DNA of 64,000 nucleotides from CAWAPS01 sp963783945 (GCA_963783945.1 CAWAPS010000030.1:62001-126000); one strand, 5' to 3'; shown: positions 44,400 to 54,360, counted from the first letter of the stretch. Numbers and translations: made by a program. Notes: a model not told the origin generated them from the sequence alone.

Positions 44400-46627
44400 G
44401 TGAGCCGCACATCCCTGCAGGCTTGCCGGCGCTCGGCGCGCATCGGCTCTGGTTGCATCGCTGGCGCTCCCTGTTCTCGGTGGCCGGCGGCGCTGGCAGC
44501 GACTACTGAGAGTGCCCAAGCGGTGATCGCTCAGGCAGGTCTGGTCGGCAACTCTGCCCGACAAGGGAAGCCCGGTGGCCCTCTCCTCACCCAGCGTGGT
44601 CACGCTCGACGGTCACGGACCCTCAGCTGTGGTCGGCGACCGAGCGGGTCACATTTATGCCCTCCATCTCAGCAACGGGTCCGAGGTGGCCGGGTGGCCG
44701 GCGAGCACGGGTGGGGTTCCCGTTGACTCGACCCCGTCTTCCTCCGGCTCGACTGTGTTCGTCGGAGTCGGCAACTCGAGCAGGCCAAACGACGGAGGTT
44801 ATGAGTCACTGGCCGCTAACGGCAGGGAGCGCTGGTTCCGGGACGTACCGGCCGCTCCCGGTTCGAGCTCGTTCGCCGGCGTGCAGTCCTCGCTGGCGGT
44901 GGGGAATCTACAGGGCGGAACCGCGGTGGTGTCGGGTTCCATGGGGCAGACTCGAAGACGAGCTGAGGGCATCGACGGGCGCGGTCTTGCCGGGTTTCCC
45001 CTGGTTCGAGGCCGACTCCAACTTCAGCACCCCGGCTTTGGCTGACCTCTACGGCAACGGCCAGACGGAGATCATCGAGGGCGGGGACTCGACCGCAGGG
45101 CTGGCCGAGGGTGTCCAGTACCAAAACGGGGGCCATGTGCGAGTACTGAGCCAGACCGGCGGACTCGTATGCGAACACAACACCAACCAGGTCGTGCAGT
45201 CGTCACCCGCCGTCGGCGAGTTCCTGTCCGGGCCGCGCAGTCGGTATCGCCGTGGGAACCGGCCACTTCTGGCCCGGGGCGTCCAATACGGATCAGTTGT
45301 TGGGCCTGAACTCCCACTGTGGGCTGGTCTGGGCCACGACCCTTGACGGGTGGACCAACTCGAGCCCGGCCCTGGCCGACGCCCTCGGCAACGGACAGCT
45401 CCAGGTAGCCGAAGGCACGTGGAACGGCGCAGCGGGGTCGGTGTGGCTCTTGAACGGCGCCACCGGACGTCCGATCTGGCACGTTCCCGCCCTCGGCGCC
45501 GTCATCGGAGGAATCGTTACCGTCAATCTCGGATCCGGCTACCAGGATCTCATCGTTGCGACCACCGGTGGCCTCGAAATCCTCGACGGGCGCACCGGCT
45601 CGGTGCTCGCCACCGCAGGCCACGGCACCTTCGGCCTGCAGAACTCGGCCCTGGTCACCGACGACTGCGAACGGCTCGCGTCGGGATCACCGTCGCCGGC
45701 TACAACGCGGCCAACCAGGGGGTCGTCTACCACTTCGAGGTGGCCGGCTCACATGGCAACGTGGTCAATGAGACCGGGGCCTGGCCGATGTTCCACCACG
45801 ATCCCCAGCTGACCGGTGACGCAGGCACGCCCCCGCCGGTCATCGCGGTTCCATGCAAGGCTCCGTCGACTACGCCCAAGGGTTACTGGCTGGCAGCCTC
45901 GGACGGTGGCATCTTCACCTTCGGGAACCTTCCCTATTGCGGATCGACGGGCAATGTCGTACTCAACAAGCCGATCGTCGGCATGGCCGGGACCGCTAAC
46001 CGGGGGGGCTACTGGCTCGTCGCCTCCGACGGCGGCATCTTCACCTTCGGCGACGCCCACTTCTACGGCTCCACCGGCAACGTCCACCTCAACCAACCCA
46101 TCGTCGCCATGGCCCCCACCCCCGACGGCCACGGCTACTGGCTGGTCGCCTCCGACGGCGGCATCTTCACCTTCGGCGACGCCCACTTCTACGGCTCCAC
46201 CGGCAACATCCACCTCAACCAACCCATCGTCGCCATGGCCCCCACCCCCGACGGCCACGGCTACTGGCTCGTCGCCTCCGACGGCGGCATCTTCACCTTC
46301 GGCGACGCCCACTTCTACGGCTCCACCGGCAACATCCACCTCAACCAACCCATCGTCGCCATGGCCCCCACCCCCGACGGCCACGGCTACTGGCTCGTCG
46401 CCTCCGACGGCGGCATCTTCACCTTCGGCGACGCCCACTTCTACGGCTCCACCGGCAACATCCACCTCAACCAACCCATCGTCGCCATGGCCCCCACCCC
46501 CGACGGCCACGGCTACTGGCTCGTCGCCTCCGACGGCGGCATCTTCACCTTCGGCGACGCCCACTTCTACGGCTCCACCGGCAACATCCACCTCAACCAA
46601 CCCATCGTCGCCATGGCCGGCGCCTGA
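44400..46627 (+). CDS. Secreted FG-GAP/VCBS-like protein with six C-terminal 42-residue repeats; many frameshifts
   Basis: Pieces in different frames make one exported protein. A hydrophobic N-terminal segment (RRASALVASLALPVLGG) suggests a signal peptide. Then come repeated units of the type SPALADALGNGQLQVAEGT and TPALADLYGNGQTEIIEGG, which fit FG-GAP/VCBS or PQQ-like beta-propeller blades. From about 45880 the last frame carries six 42-residue repeats (GYWLVASDGGIFTFGDAHF). Frame breaks are near 44560, 44950, 45225 and 45690. The repeat tail itself is intact to the stop at 46627. The start is uncertain. Surface or extracellular location is inferred. Confidence 0.72.
45880..46627 (+). repeat. 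Six-copy, 126-bp tandem repeat array of the FG-GAP-like protein
   Basis: A 126-base unit repeats with exact spacing; cttctacgg occurs at 46060, 46186, 46312, 46438 and 46564. The last four units are practically identical at the DNA level, the second differs slightly (NVHL instead of NIHL) and the first is diverged. All are in frame. Confidence 0.93.
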
Positions 46628-46699
46628 CCCCTCGTCTGCCCAGCGTATGCCTGGTCCTGCTCGGTGGGCCACCCCCTGACGGGCGGGGACCCGGGATCC

Positions 46700-48323
46700 A
46701 GCGCCAGCTCCCTTCTATCCTCCTCATCGAGGCGATCTGGCAAGACCTAACGCCGTCGCCCGTGTGGCTTCTGTATTCGGCGGTAGCGGCGACGTTTCCG
46801 ACGGCAGACGAAGAAGTGCTCGACGGCATTCGACGGTTCTCGACCGAGGACATGGCCGAAGTCTTCTTCTGGCTACTCGATCGCGCCGCCCGTACCGACG
46901 ACCCTGAATCTGGCCACATGCTCGATCGAACTGATCATGGACCGCATCGTCGACGACGTTGACCACACCGGCTCGCAACGATCTTCACACAGGAATCCAG
47001 CAGGTCGTCCGCAATACCGTGCTCAACTGGACCAAGGACCACCACGTCCTTCGGTGGCATGGTCCAAGTCGTTCGGCATCCTACGACGGTCACGCAGCGT
47101 CGAAACCAAGCGAATCGTGGCTGGGGGTGGGCCGGGGGAAAAGAGGACGAGGGTTGACGAAACGGAGAGTCGTGATCCCGTGGGATACCGTCGTGGTCCT
47201 GACGGAGTGCCCGGCGATTGCGGCGTCGAGCGACTCGCAGCGCTCGCCGAGCACTCCGGAAACTCGCTTGTCGCCATCGGCTACGACTGCATCCCCGTCA
47301 GTCAGCGTAGACTTGGTGCCGGCCTGGGAGCCGGCCCGGTTAACCCGCTACCTCACTGCGATCAAGCACTCACGTCGGGTGGCAGGAATCAGTCGGTCGG
47401 CAGCTGCCGAGTTTCAGGGTTTTGTCGACACCCTGCCGTCCCAGGGCCTTCGGGGTCTGACATCGTGGCCTGCCCGTTACCGGCTCAATCGTTCGGACCC
47501 GACAACCCGACCAATCGGGTCCGATGACACCGTCGCACGCCGCGAAGGACCGCCGTTGATCGTCTCGGTCGGCAGCTTTGAGCCGAGGAAGAACCAGCTC
47601 GCCGTATCGACGCGGCCGAACGGCTCTGGCGGAAAGGGCTTGAGTTCGAGTTGCTGTTCATAGGAGGCAGCGGTTGGGGAGACGACCTGGCGAAGATGGT
47701 TAGAAAGCTGGAAGCGGCCACCGGCCACTGGGCAGTTGGGCGCATCGGCAGCTCCGGAATCGACTCCGTCCGACCCGGTTGGTGACGACGGCCACAGGCG
47801 GCCGGTTCGACGAGTGTCGGGCGGCTTCGCCGGTTATTTGGCGGCTGCCGCCAACGTCGACCGCATCGCTACCATCTCGCACTCGGCGGCAACCGAATTC
47901 CCGCGGGTGGAAACGGATGCTCTCCGGGACGGGCCGGGCAGGCCTGGACATAATAGCAATTCCGTTACCGATGACAGCGGCGGCACACGATGAAGCTGTC
48001 ATCCCGTTCCATCGCTGCACGAGGGTTACGGCTTGCCGGTAGCCGAATCTCTCGCCAGCGGTACCCCGGTGATTACCTCCAACTTTGGCAGCATGCTGGA
48101 ATGCACCCGATCCGGGGGCGCGCTCCTCATCGATCCCCGGGACACCACAGACCTCACGAACGCTCTGCGCCGTCTCCTCGAGGACCGGGCCCTGCACCAG
48201 CGGCTGTCGACCGAAGCGGCGAACACTCCGATCCGGACATGGGACGACTACGCCGCCGAGGTCTGGGACTATCTGGTCGAGGGCCGCCCACCTGGCGGTG
48301 CCTTCCCCGCCGGCGCCGGTTGA
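46700..48323 (+). pseudogene. Degenerate GT4 glycosyltransferase(s), broken in several frames and apparently rearranged
   Basis: Fragments in all three plus frames belong to GT4 enzymes. In order: an N-terminal helix with PVWLLYSAVAATFPTADEEV; the domain start ARNDLHTGIQQVVRNTVLNW; SVDLVPAWEPARLTRYLTAI; VAGISRSAAAEFQGF; and the donor domain PPLIVSVGSFEPRKNQLAV with LLFIGG. Then an acceptor-domain end appears a second time (NVDRIATISHSAATEF), followed by the donor end GYGLPVAESLASGTPVITSN. The order N, C-start, N-end, C-end suggests two adjacent paralogous glycosyltransferases joined by deletion, or a mis-assembly, in addition to simple indels. No intact reading frame exists. Confidence 0.65.
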
Positions 48324-48329
48324 GGCGGA

Positions 48330-49545
48330 TCAGAGCCCGCTGTCTGTTTGGTCGAAGGCCCAGGTCCCGCCGAGCGAGACCACGCCGGCCTGCTCGTGGA
48401 GGGATCCTCGCTCCACGTCGAATCGGAGCACATCTCTGCGGAAGTCGTACTGATGAAGTCCGCTGTAATCGGAAAGGGCCACACTCAAGTCATACGTGCC
48501 CGGCAACAGACGTAGGCATTCGAAGCTGACCTCAGCCTGTCCGACGCCGAGCACCTTCTCCGGGACGCAATCGGCATCTCGGTTGTTGGGGGCGGTGATC
48601 TCGAAGCCGTCGAGCGTACGTATGGACAAGCTGAACATAGGTCGTTCGACCGCCTGCGTGGCCTCGTACTCGAGTCGGAACCGAGCTGAAGCTCCGCTGT
48701 GGAGCTTGGAGACGGGGTAGCCATCGCCGTCGAGCAGGTGACCGAGGCGATCCTCGCCTCGCCCGATCCCCAGCGGGCGTGCCCATCGGCGTCGAGTTGA
48801 CGGTCCACCTGGACCGTCTCGGTGTAAGCCTCGATCACTTCCTCGGGGGTGACCGACCATCATGAGCTTTCCGTGGGAGAACCATGCCACCCGATGGCAC
48901 AGGTTCTGCACCGCCCCCATGCCGTGGCTCACGAGGACGATCGTCTTCCCCTCGGTGCGCAACTCGGAGAACTTCTCGTTGCACTTCCGCTGGAAGTTCT
49001 CGTCCCCGACTGCCAGGACCTCGTCGACGAGGAGGACGTCGGGATCGACGTTGATGGCGACCGAGAAGCCGAGACGGACGTACATGCCCGATGAGTAGTT
49101 CTTCACCGGCTCGTCGATGAACGCGCCCACCCCGGCGAACTCGACGATGTCGTCGAATCGCCGTCTGAGCTCCTTCTGCGACAGACCCAGGATCGCCCCG
49201 TTCAGGTACACGTTCTCCCGTCCCGGACAGCTCCGGGTGGAAGCCGGCTCCGAGCTCGAGGAGAGCGGAAACCTTACCCGTAACCGACACCGTCCCCTCG
49301 TTGGGACGAAGGATCTTGGTGAGGCATTTGAGCATGGTGCTCTTGCCTGAGCCGTTCTCTCCGATGAGACCGAAGGTCTCCCCCTCGTAGACCTCGAACG
49401 AAACATCCCTGAGAGCCCAGAAGTCCTCGGCCACCACCCTCCGGCCCCGCAGGATCGTGGCCTTCAGCGAGGCGTTGCGCTCCTTGATCAGCCGGAACTT
49501 CTTCGAGACGTCAACGACCTCGACGGCAATAGGGCGATCGCTCAC
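48330..49545 (-). CDS. wzt: ABC polysaccharide exporter ATPase Wzt with C-terminal polymer-recognition domain; frameshifted
   Basis: GTG at 49545 overlaps the permease stop. Nucleotide-binding motifs: Walker A GLIGENGSGKST, signature YSSGMYVRLGF, Walker B DVLLVDEVLAVGDE and H-loop LVSHGMG. After the ATPase comes a beta-sandwich (LHSGASARFRLEYEA to SLGGTWAFDQTD) like the Wzt C-terminal domain that recognises the modified end of the polymer. Frame breaks lie at about 49221, 48858 and 48750; at 49221, removing one base restores LSGRENVYLNGAILGLS. Wzt powers export of undecaprenyl-linked O-antigen-like polysaccharide with Wzm. Confidence 0.85.
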
Positions 49546-50380
49546 AGTTCTTCCGCCAGTCCGCTCTCGAGCCGGCTGAAGACGATCAGGCCCACGACCA
49601 GAGCTCCGATCGCCCATAACGCGTAGTAGCCGAGCTCGAACCAGCCGGGGTGGGTCCCGTCGTACAAGCACGGCCCGGTAGGAGAGGGACATGTCCGTCA
49701 TCGGGTTCAGCTTGACGAGATTGGTGTACTGGGCGGGAATCACCGAGAAGGGGTAGATGATCGGCGTGAGGTACAACCAGCAGAGGAAGAGGATCCCCAT
49801 GAAGTGCTCAATGTCACGGAAGTAGACGTTGAGGGCGCTGAGAGCCAACCCGAGCCCGAAGGCGAAGAGCGCCGTGAGGACGGTCAGCACAGCACGAATG
49901 GCAGGTAGACGATGGCCCGCCAGTTGCCGAATGCCAGGAGGGCGACGAGCAGCAGGCCCATCTCTATCAGATGGGAGACGATGTTCGGACCCGACAGTGG
50001 CTGCCGGCAGGAGTTCGCGCGGAAAATAGCTCTTCTTGATGAGCGAGGCGTTCCCGGTGAGGCTGCCGAGGCTGCCCATCACGCTGATCTGGAAGAAGTT
50101 CCAGGGCAGCAGGGCGCACAGGAGAAACAGGGCGAACACGTCGAGGCCGCTGGGATCGCCTGGAGGGGGATTGGCCTTGAAGAAGTACTTGAACACGATC
50201 GTGTAGACGACCATGTTGGCCAGAGGGTTGGCCAGAGACCACGTCCAGCCGAGGAAGGAGCGCTTGTACTTGGACCGCAGCTCGCGCAGCGTGAGGTTGG
50301 TGAACAGTTCCTTCGAAGAGACGGTAGGTTGCGATGACTGGTCACCGGGCCGGTCACCCGACAGGAACCCATCGCTCCAT
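49542..50380 (-). CDS. wzm: ABC-2 polysaccharide exporter permease Wzm; frameshifted
   Basis: Membrane subunit of about 275 residues. The N-terminal cytosolic stretch ELFTNLTLRELRSKYKRSFL with GWTWSLANPLANMVVYTIVF is characteristic of Wzm/TagG permeases. Later pieces are FFQISVMGSLGSLTGNASL, LALSALNVYFRDIEHFMGI and LYLTPIIYPFSVIP. Internal stretches in the wrong frame (about 49850-50000 and 49560-49690) and the N-terminus (ATG 50380) show at least three frame breaks. The end, SRLESGLAEEL, overlaps wzt by four bases. Pairing with Wzt shows that the surface polysaccharide is exported by the ABC-dependent route. Confidence 0.83.
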
Positions 50381-50471
50381 GCTACTGGCCGGCACCCGAC
50401 CTCCCGGTCACCTGCACCGTGCGGGCGACGCGTCGAGGCCTGCGGCTGCTCCTGCGGGGTGCAAAGCTGGA

Positions 50472-51084
50472 TCAGGCCGTCGGTTCGCTCACGTCGCTGG
50501 CCCGCTCGATGACCTGATCTATGAACCCGTACTCTTTGGCCTCCTGCAGCGGTGAACCAGCGGTCCCGGTCCGAGTCGGCTTCGATCCTCTCGACCGGCT
50601 GGCCCGTGTGGAACGCGATCCGTTCGGCCATCATCTGCTTCAGATAGACGATCTGCTCGGCCTGGATGGCGATGTCGGCGGCCTGTCCCTGAGCCTGGCC
50701 CGACGGTTGGTGCATCAGGATGCGGGAGTGGGGAAGGGAGAAGCGCTTGCCCTTGGCGCCGGCGCAAAGCAGGAATTGGCCCATCGACGCAGCCAGACCC
50801 ATGCAAACCGTTGAGACATCACAAGGTACAAACTGCATGGTGTCGTAGATGGCCAGGCCGGCGGTGACCGACCCGCCGGGCGAGTTGATGTAGAGGCTGA
50901 TGTCACGCGGAGGGTCCTCGGCGGCGAGCAGCAGCAGCTGGGCGCAGACCAGGTTGGCGCTCGAGTCGTCGACCTCGGTGCCGAGGAAGACGATGCGCTC
51001 CTTGATCAGTCGCTGGTAGACGTCGCCGGCCTTGTCTGCACCGGGCACCTGCGCCGTCGTAGGCGGAAGGATCAGGGAGGACAT
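50472..51084 (-). CDS. clpP: ATP-dependent Clp protease proteolytic subunit ClpP, frameshifted near the C-terminus
   Basis: Serine peptidase forming the ClpP barrel. Catalytic S100 (GLAASMGQ), H125 (ILMHQPSG) and D170 (IEADSDRD) are all visible, as is the NSPGGSVTAG loop. The first frame reads past the domain from WFTAA into Arg-rich nonsense; removing one base at about 50555 gives QEAKEYGFIDQVIERASDV and a stop at 50472, the correct ClpP end. No clpX, tig or second clpP is nearby. The gene precedes wzm on the same strand with about 90 bases between. Actinobacteria usually have at least two ClpP proteins. Confidence 0.9.
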
Positions 51085-51182
51085 GACGACGAGGGTACCC
51101 GGTCGGACCGCCCTAGCCGCTCCGCTCCGCCACCAGGGCGCGGTCGCGGGCGGACTGGTAGGCGTGCGTCAGGCTTCGGCTC

Positions 51183-51225
51183 GCGGGCGTGGCGAAATTG
51201 GCATACGCGCCAGGTTTAGGTCCTG
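51183..51225 (+). tRNA. 5' fragment of tRNA-Leu(UAG)
   Basis: Bases 51183-51225 match the 5' part of a tRNA-Leu: acceptor strand GCGGGCG, D-arm GCG...CGC with TTGGCATA loop, and anticodon arm CCAGG-TTTAGGT-CCTG with anticodon TAG. The expected variable arm, T-arm and 3' acceptor strand are missing; other sequence follows directly. It is therefore a truncated tRNA, such as an attachment-site remnant or an assembly junction. Confidence 0.7.
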
Positions 51226-51900
51226 ACCAGGCGTATCCCGGCCCGTATCGATCCATACCGATTTGTCCCCTCTACCAGCACTTTTACACGTCGCCCTTCC
51301 CGCTTCATCCCTCCTTTTCACGTCCCGTCGCGCGCTTTTGGTTTGCAAATGGTTTGCAGCCGACGGTCCCTCGGTTGGTCTGCCCCCGTCCGCCATGGTC
51401 TGCTCCGTCTGCCCGAAGAGCGGAACGGGTCCGGACTGCCGGCCACCGCCTTGGCGTCAAGAGGTTCGATGACGGGGCCCGGCTAGTCTGGCCGCGCTTG
51501 CTGGAGTCGCTGCGCACCACACGGCACTTCTAGGTCGGTCTCAGTCTCAGAAACCAGCGTGGTATGGGACACGTGCCGGCGAGGAGGGGCCTGCTCCTCG
51601 ATCCGGACCAGTCGGCACGATCTGCGCGCTCGCTCGGCGCTCGAAGACCTGATGCCGGCCGCGACTTGCAGCGCCCCGAGTCGTTCGGGGCGCGTCCGCG
51701 ACGCCTCCGCCTGCGTATTCGGCGTGCCCGTTCTGTGCCTCCGACCGGCACTTGTCTGTAGCGGCTGCGGTGCTGTCGATGATGTAGTCGACGGGGCCCG
51801 ATTGTTGCCTTGGCGACGGTGGTGTCTGTAGCGGTGTTGTCGATGTTGCCGACTGGGCGGTGGTGGGGTCACGAGCGGACGGGGACGGTCTGGGGAGAGG
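51226..51900. other. Non-coding region between tRNA-Leu fragment and the Tn554-like operon
   Basis: No convincing gene: the ORFs on both strands here are low-information. It holds a direct repeat ggtttgcaaatggtttgcag (about 51348-51367), a candidate transposon end, and two copies of a TGTCTGTAGCGG-type motif at 51752-51762 and 51822-51832. The copies continue similarly into GTCGATG. Probably regulatory or recombinase-binding DNA. Confidence 0.55.
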
Positions 51901-52647
51901 ATGGTGGCCGTCGTTGATGTGATTGAAGGGGCCCCTCCCCTCGGGTTGGCGCTCTCGGGGAGGGGACCCCAAAGGCGGTTCGCGCCCGTGGCCATGGTAT
52001 GGGCTTGCCAGCTGTCGGTCGAGGAGTACGCCACAGCCGGCAAGGCGGTGGTGGTGCCTCGGTGTTGCTGTCCGGGCTGCCGGGCGTCGATGGTGTTCTG
52101 GTCGGGCTATTGGCGGACAGTGCGGGATGGTGGGTCGTGGCGGATTTGGGTGCGCCGGGCTCGCTGCTCGTCGTGTCGGGTGAGTCATGTTCTGTTGCCG
52201 TCGTTCTGTCTGGTGGGGCGCACTTTCGGGGTGGAGGTGATCGGCTCGGCGGTCCAGGTGGCGGTGGACGGCAGGGGCTCTCGTGCCGTGGCGCGGGTGG
52301 CGGGGGTGGCGCAGTCCACGGTGCGGAGCTGGTGCGGGCGACATCGTGAGCGGGCCCGGGTGGCCTATGCGGTGGCGGTGATGGTTGGAGCGGTAATCGG
52401 GTTGCGTGTGGCTGGGTTAGCCTCGTCGGCGGAGGCGGCGGTCCTGTCGGGGTTGGACGACTTGGCCCGGGCGGTGTGTGAGACCGATGTCCTGGCCCGC
52501 TGGCCGGCAGTGTCGGTGATGACCAATGGAAGGTGGCTGGTCCCGGTCAGTTCCGCAGGACCAACAACATCGCGCGTCTTCCCGGATGTCGACGAGAGGC
52601 GTTTGATGACCTTGATCGATTCGAGCGACGGGAAGAGGCCGCCATGA
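51901..52647 (+). CDS. Zinc-ribbon/HTH protein of a transposon operon (DUF6431-like)
   Basis: 248 residues. A Cys-rich ribbon CCCPGCRASMVFWSGYWR, paired with CSSCRVSHVLLPSFCLV, fits a family I know as DUF6431, found beside integrases in actinobacteria (recalled, not searched). A helix-turn-helix follows (AVARVAGVAQSTVRSWCGRH). The ATG at 51901 could be replaced by the in-frame ATG at 51994 (MVWACQLSVEEYATAG). It probably binds the element's DNA ends or its promoter; this is inference. The stop overlaps the next gene as ATGA. Confidence 0.65.
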   Translation: MVAVVDVIEGAPPLGLALSGRGPQRRFAPVAMVWACQLSVEEYATAGKAVVVPRCCCPGCRASMVFWSGYWRTVRDGGSWRIWVRRARCSSCRVSHVLLPSFCLVGRTFGVEVIGSAVQVAVDGRGSRAVARVAGVAQSTVRSWCGRHRERARVAYAVAVMVGAVIGLRVAGLASSAEAAVLSGLDDLARAVCETDVLARWPAVSVMTNGRWLVPVSSAGPTTSRVFPDVDERRLMTLIDSSDGKRPP

Positions 52648-52979
52648 CTGTCGAGGTGAGCGAGCTGGGGGCCGGGCTGATCGCCGAAGATGAGCAGCTG
52701 AAGATGTTCAGAGTGGAGTCGTCGCGGCGAGGGACCGCCCAGTTGATGTGGCGGGACCCGCCGCCTGACCGACGTCGGGTCCTCACGGGCGAGATTGTCG
52801 AGTTGCTGCGAGCCAATCCCGGGCGGTGGGCGGTGGTGCGCGAATACCGGACTAGCACTGCCGTCAACGGTTGGGGTCGTCGAGTGAAACATCCTGTTGA
52901 TATCGAGTTGCGCGGCGTGGCAGAGCCGCCCGGCTCGGTGCTTTACGCCCGGGCCACGGTGCTGGGGGATGCTCGGTGA
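52644..52979 (+). CDS. Hypothetical protein of the transposon operon, 111 aa
   Basis: Starts with ATGA overlap with the preceding gene. It looks like a compact alpha/beta protein with RRRVLTGEIVELLRANPGRW and AVVREYRTSTAVNGWGRRVK, then a basic-to-neutral end. The segment LLRANPGRWAVVREY resembles a small winged-helix or DNA-binding domain found in mobile-element accessory proteins. No certain family. Translational coupling supports a role in transposition or its control. Confidence 0.55.
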   Translation: MTVEVSELGAGLIAEDEQLKMFRVESSRRGTAQLMWRDPPPDRRRVLTGEIVELLRANPGRWAVVREYRTSTAVNGWGRRVKHPVDIELRGVAEPPGSVLYARATVLGDAR

Positions 52980-53200
52980 ACCGTCGCTGCGGAGCACGAC
53001 AGTCTGCGACACCCAATGGTGACAGCCAGATTCGTATCAGCGTGGAGGTTTACGTCCTCCCGCATCGGTTGGTTCACCTGACCGCCGGCCGGGCCTTGAT
53101 GGTGCTGTTGCAAGAGCTCCAAGACGATCGGGTCCCGGTGTGCATGGTGCGGGTCGCTCTATCGGGGCCAGCTATGAGCCAGTCGGGTGACTGCTCGTGA
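52976..53200 (+). CDS. Hypothetical small protein of the transposon operon, 74 aa
   Basis: GTG start overlaps the previous stop (GTGA) and its own stop overlaps the next GTG. The central part is LPHRLVHLTAGRALMVLLQEL, a basic amphipathic helix. No domain recognised. The strict overlap with both neighbours argues that it is expressed. Confidence 0.5.
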   Translation: MNRRCGARQSATPNGDSQIRISVEVYVLPHRLVHLTAGRALMVLLQELQDDRVPVCMVRVALSGPAMSQSGDCS

Positions 53201-54360
53201 GGTTGCAGCGGGTGGTGATGCCCGCCAGCGAGGCGGTCTCTTGGACGGTGCTGGATGACGGTGGGGAGCCGATAGCGCCGATCGAGGCGTACCTGTCGCA
53301 CCTTTCGGCGATAGAGCGCTCTCCGCGCACCGTGCGGGGGTATGCCATCGGCCTGAAGCTGTGGTTCGAGTTCCTTCACGCCGCAGGCGTTCGTTGGGAT
53401 GGGGCAGGCCTGGATGATGTGGGGCGCTTTGTGGCCTGGCTGCGATCACCCCGCCGCGACTCGGTGATCATCGATGCCGACCAAGCTGGGCGCAAACCGG
53501 CGACGGTCAACCAGTATCTGGCCGCCGTGTTCGGGTTCTATGACTATCTGGCCAGGGTGGGCGTGGGACTAGCTGAGGATCTGATGATCTGGCGGCGGGC
53601 GGGCCGGCGAAGCTACAAGCCGTTCCTCTATCACGCCACCAAGGCCAACCCGATCCCGGTCCGGCCGGTGAAGTTGACTGTGCCGCGCCGAAGGCCGAAG
53701 ACGCTGTCGGAAAAGGACATCCTGGCCATCATCGAGGCGTGCGAGCACCTGCGGGACCGGTTCTTGTTCGCCTTGCTGGCCGAGACCGGCCTTCGGGTTG
53801 GTCAGGCATTGGGTTTGCGCCACGCCGATGTGCTCTCCCGGTCTCGAGAGCTGCGCATCGTGCCCCGGGCCGACAACGCTAACGGGGCCCGGGCCAAGAT
53901 CCCCGACGTCGAGGTCATCCCCATCACCGCCGGTCTGGTCCGCCTCTACACCGAGTACATGCACGCCGAGTACGGAGACCTGGATTCCGACTATGTGTTC
54001 GTGAACCTGTGGGCCGAGCCCTATGGCTGGCCGCTCACTTACAACAACGTCAACCAGATGGTGCGCCGGCTGCGGGCTCGCACCGGGGTCGAGTTCAACA
54101 TTCACATGCTGCGCCACTCGGCTGCCACCGGAATGATCCGCGCCGGCGTGCCTATCGAGGTGGCCGCCCGGCTGCTCACCCACCGCTCCTCGGTGACCAC
54201 CAGCCAGATCTATGTCCATCTCCTGCCCGCCGACTTGAGAGCCGAGCTTCGACGCGCCGGGGTATGGCCCAGCACCGACCCCGACGCGGATCGCAGCGAA
54301 CCGGTCCCGCCCTCCACAGAGGACACTGGCCAAGATGACGAGGAAAACGATCAGCCATGA
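53197..54360 (+). CDS. tnpA: Tyrosine recombinase TnpA (Tn554 family)
   Basis: 387-residue integrase. SAM-like N-terminal DNA-binding domain: AIERSPRTVRGYAIGLKLWF. Catalytic domain contains R200 (ETGLRVGQALGLRHAD), H303 and R306 (HMLRHSAAT), H329 (LTHRSS) and Y339 (SQIYVHL), the complete R-H-R-H-Y set; a Lys near residue 224 is less certain. The start is the GTG at 53197, overlapping the previous stop. Length and order match TnpA of Tn554-type elements. It cuts and rejoins DNA at the transposon ends together with TnpB. Confidence 0.85.
   Translation: MRLQRVVMPASEAVSWTVLDDGGEPIAPIEAYLSHLSAIERSPRTVRGYAIGLKLWFEFLHAAGVRWDGAGLDDVGRFVAWLRSPRRDSVIIDADQAGRKPATVNQYLAAVFGFYDYLARVGVGLAEDLMIWRRAGRRSYKPFLYHATKANPIPVRPVKLTVPRRRPKTLSEKDILAIIEACEHLRDRFLFALLAETGLRVGQALGLRHADVLSRSRELRIVPRADNANGARAKIPDVEVIPITAGLVRLYTEYMHAEYGDLDSDYVFVNLWAEPYGWPLTYNNVNQMVRRLRARTGVEFNIHMLRHSAATGMIRAGVPIEVAARLLTHRSSVTTSQIYVHLLPADLRAELRRAGVWPSTDPDADRSEPVPPSTEDTGQDDEENDQP

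Noticed and set aside
45749..46672. A 307-codon minus-strand ORF with VEVDVAGGAVEVGVAEGEDA repeats
   Set aside because: It is the antisense of the 126-bp repeat array; the repetition simply mirrors the coding strand.
51169..51396. Short minus-strand ORF over the tRNA-Leu fragment
   Set aside because: It is an open frame across tRNA-derived and non-coding sequence with no protein-like pattern.
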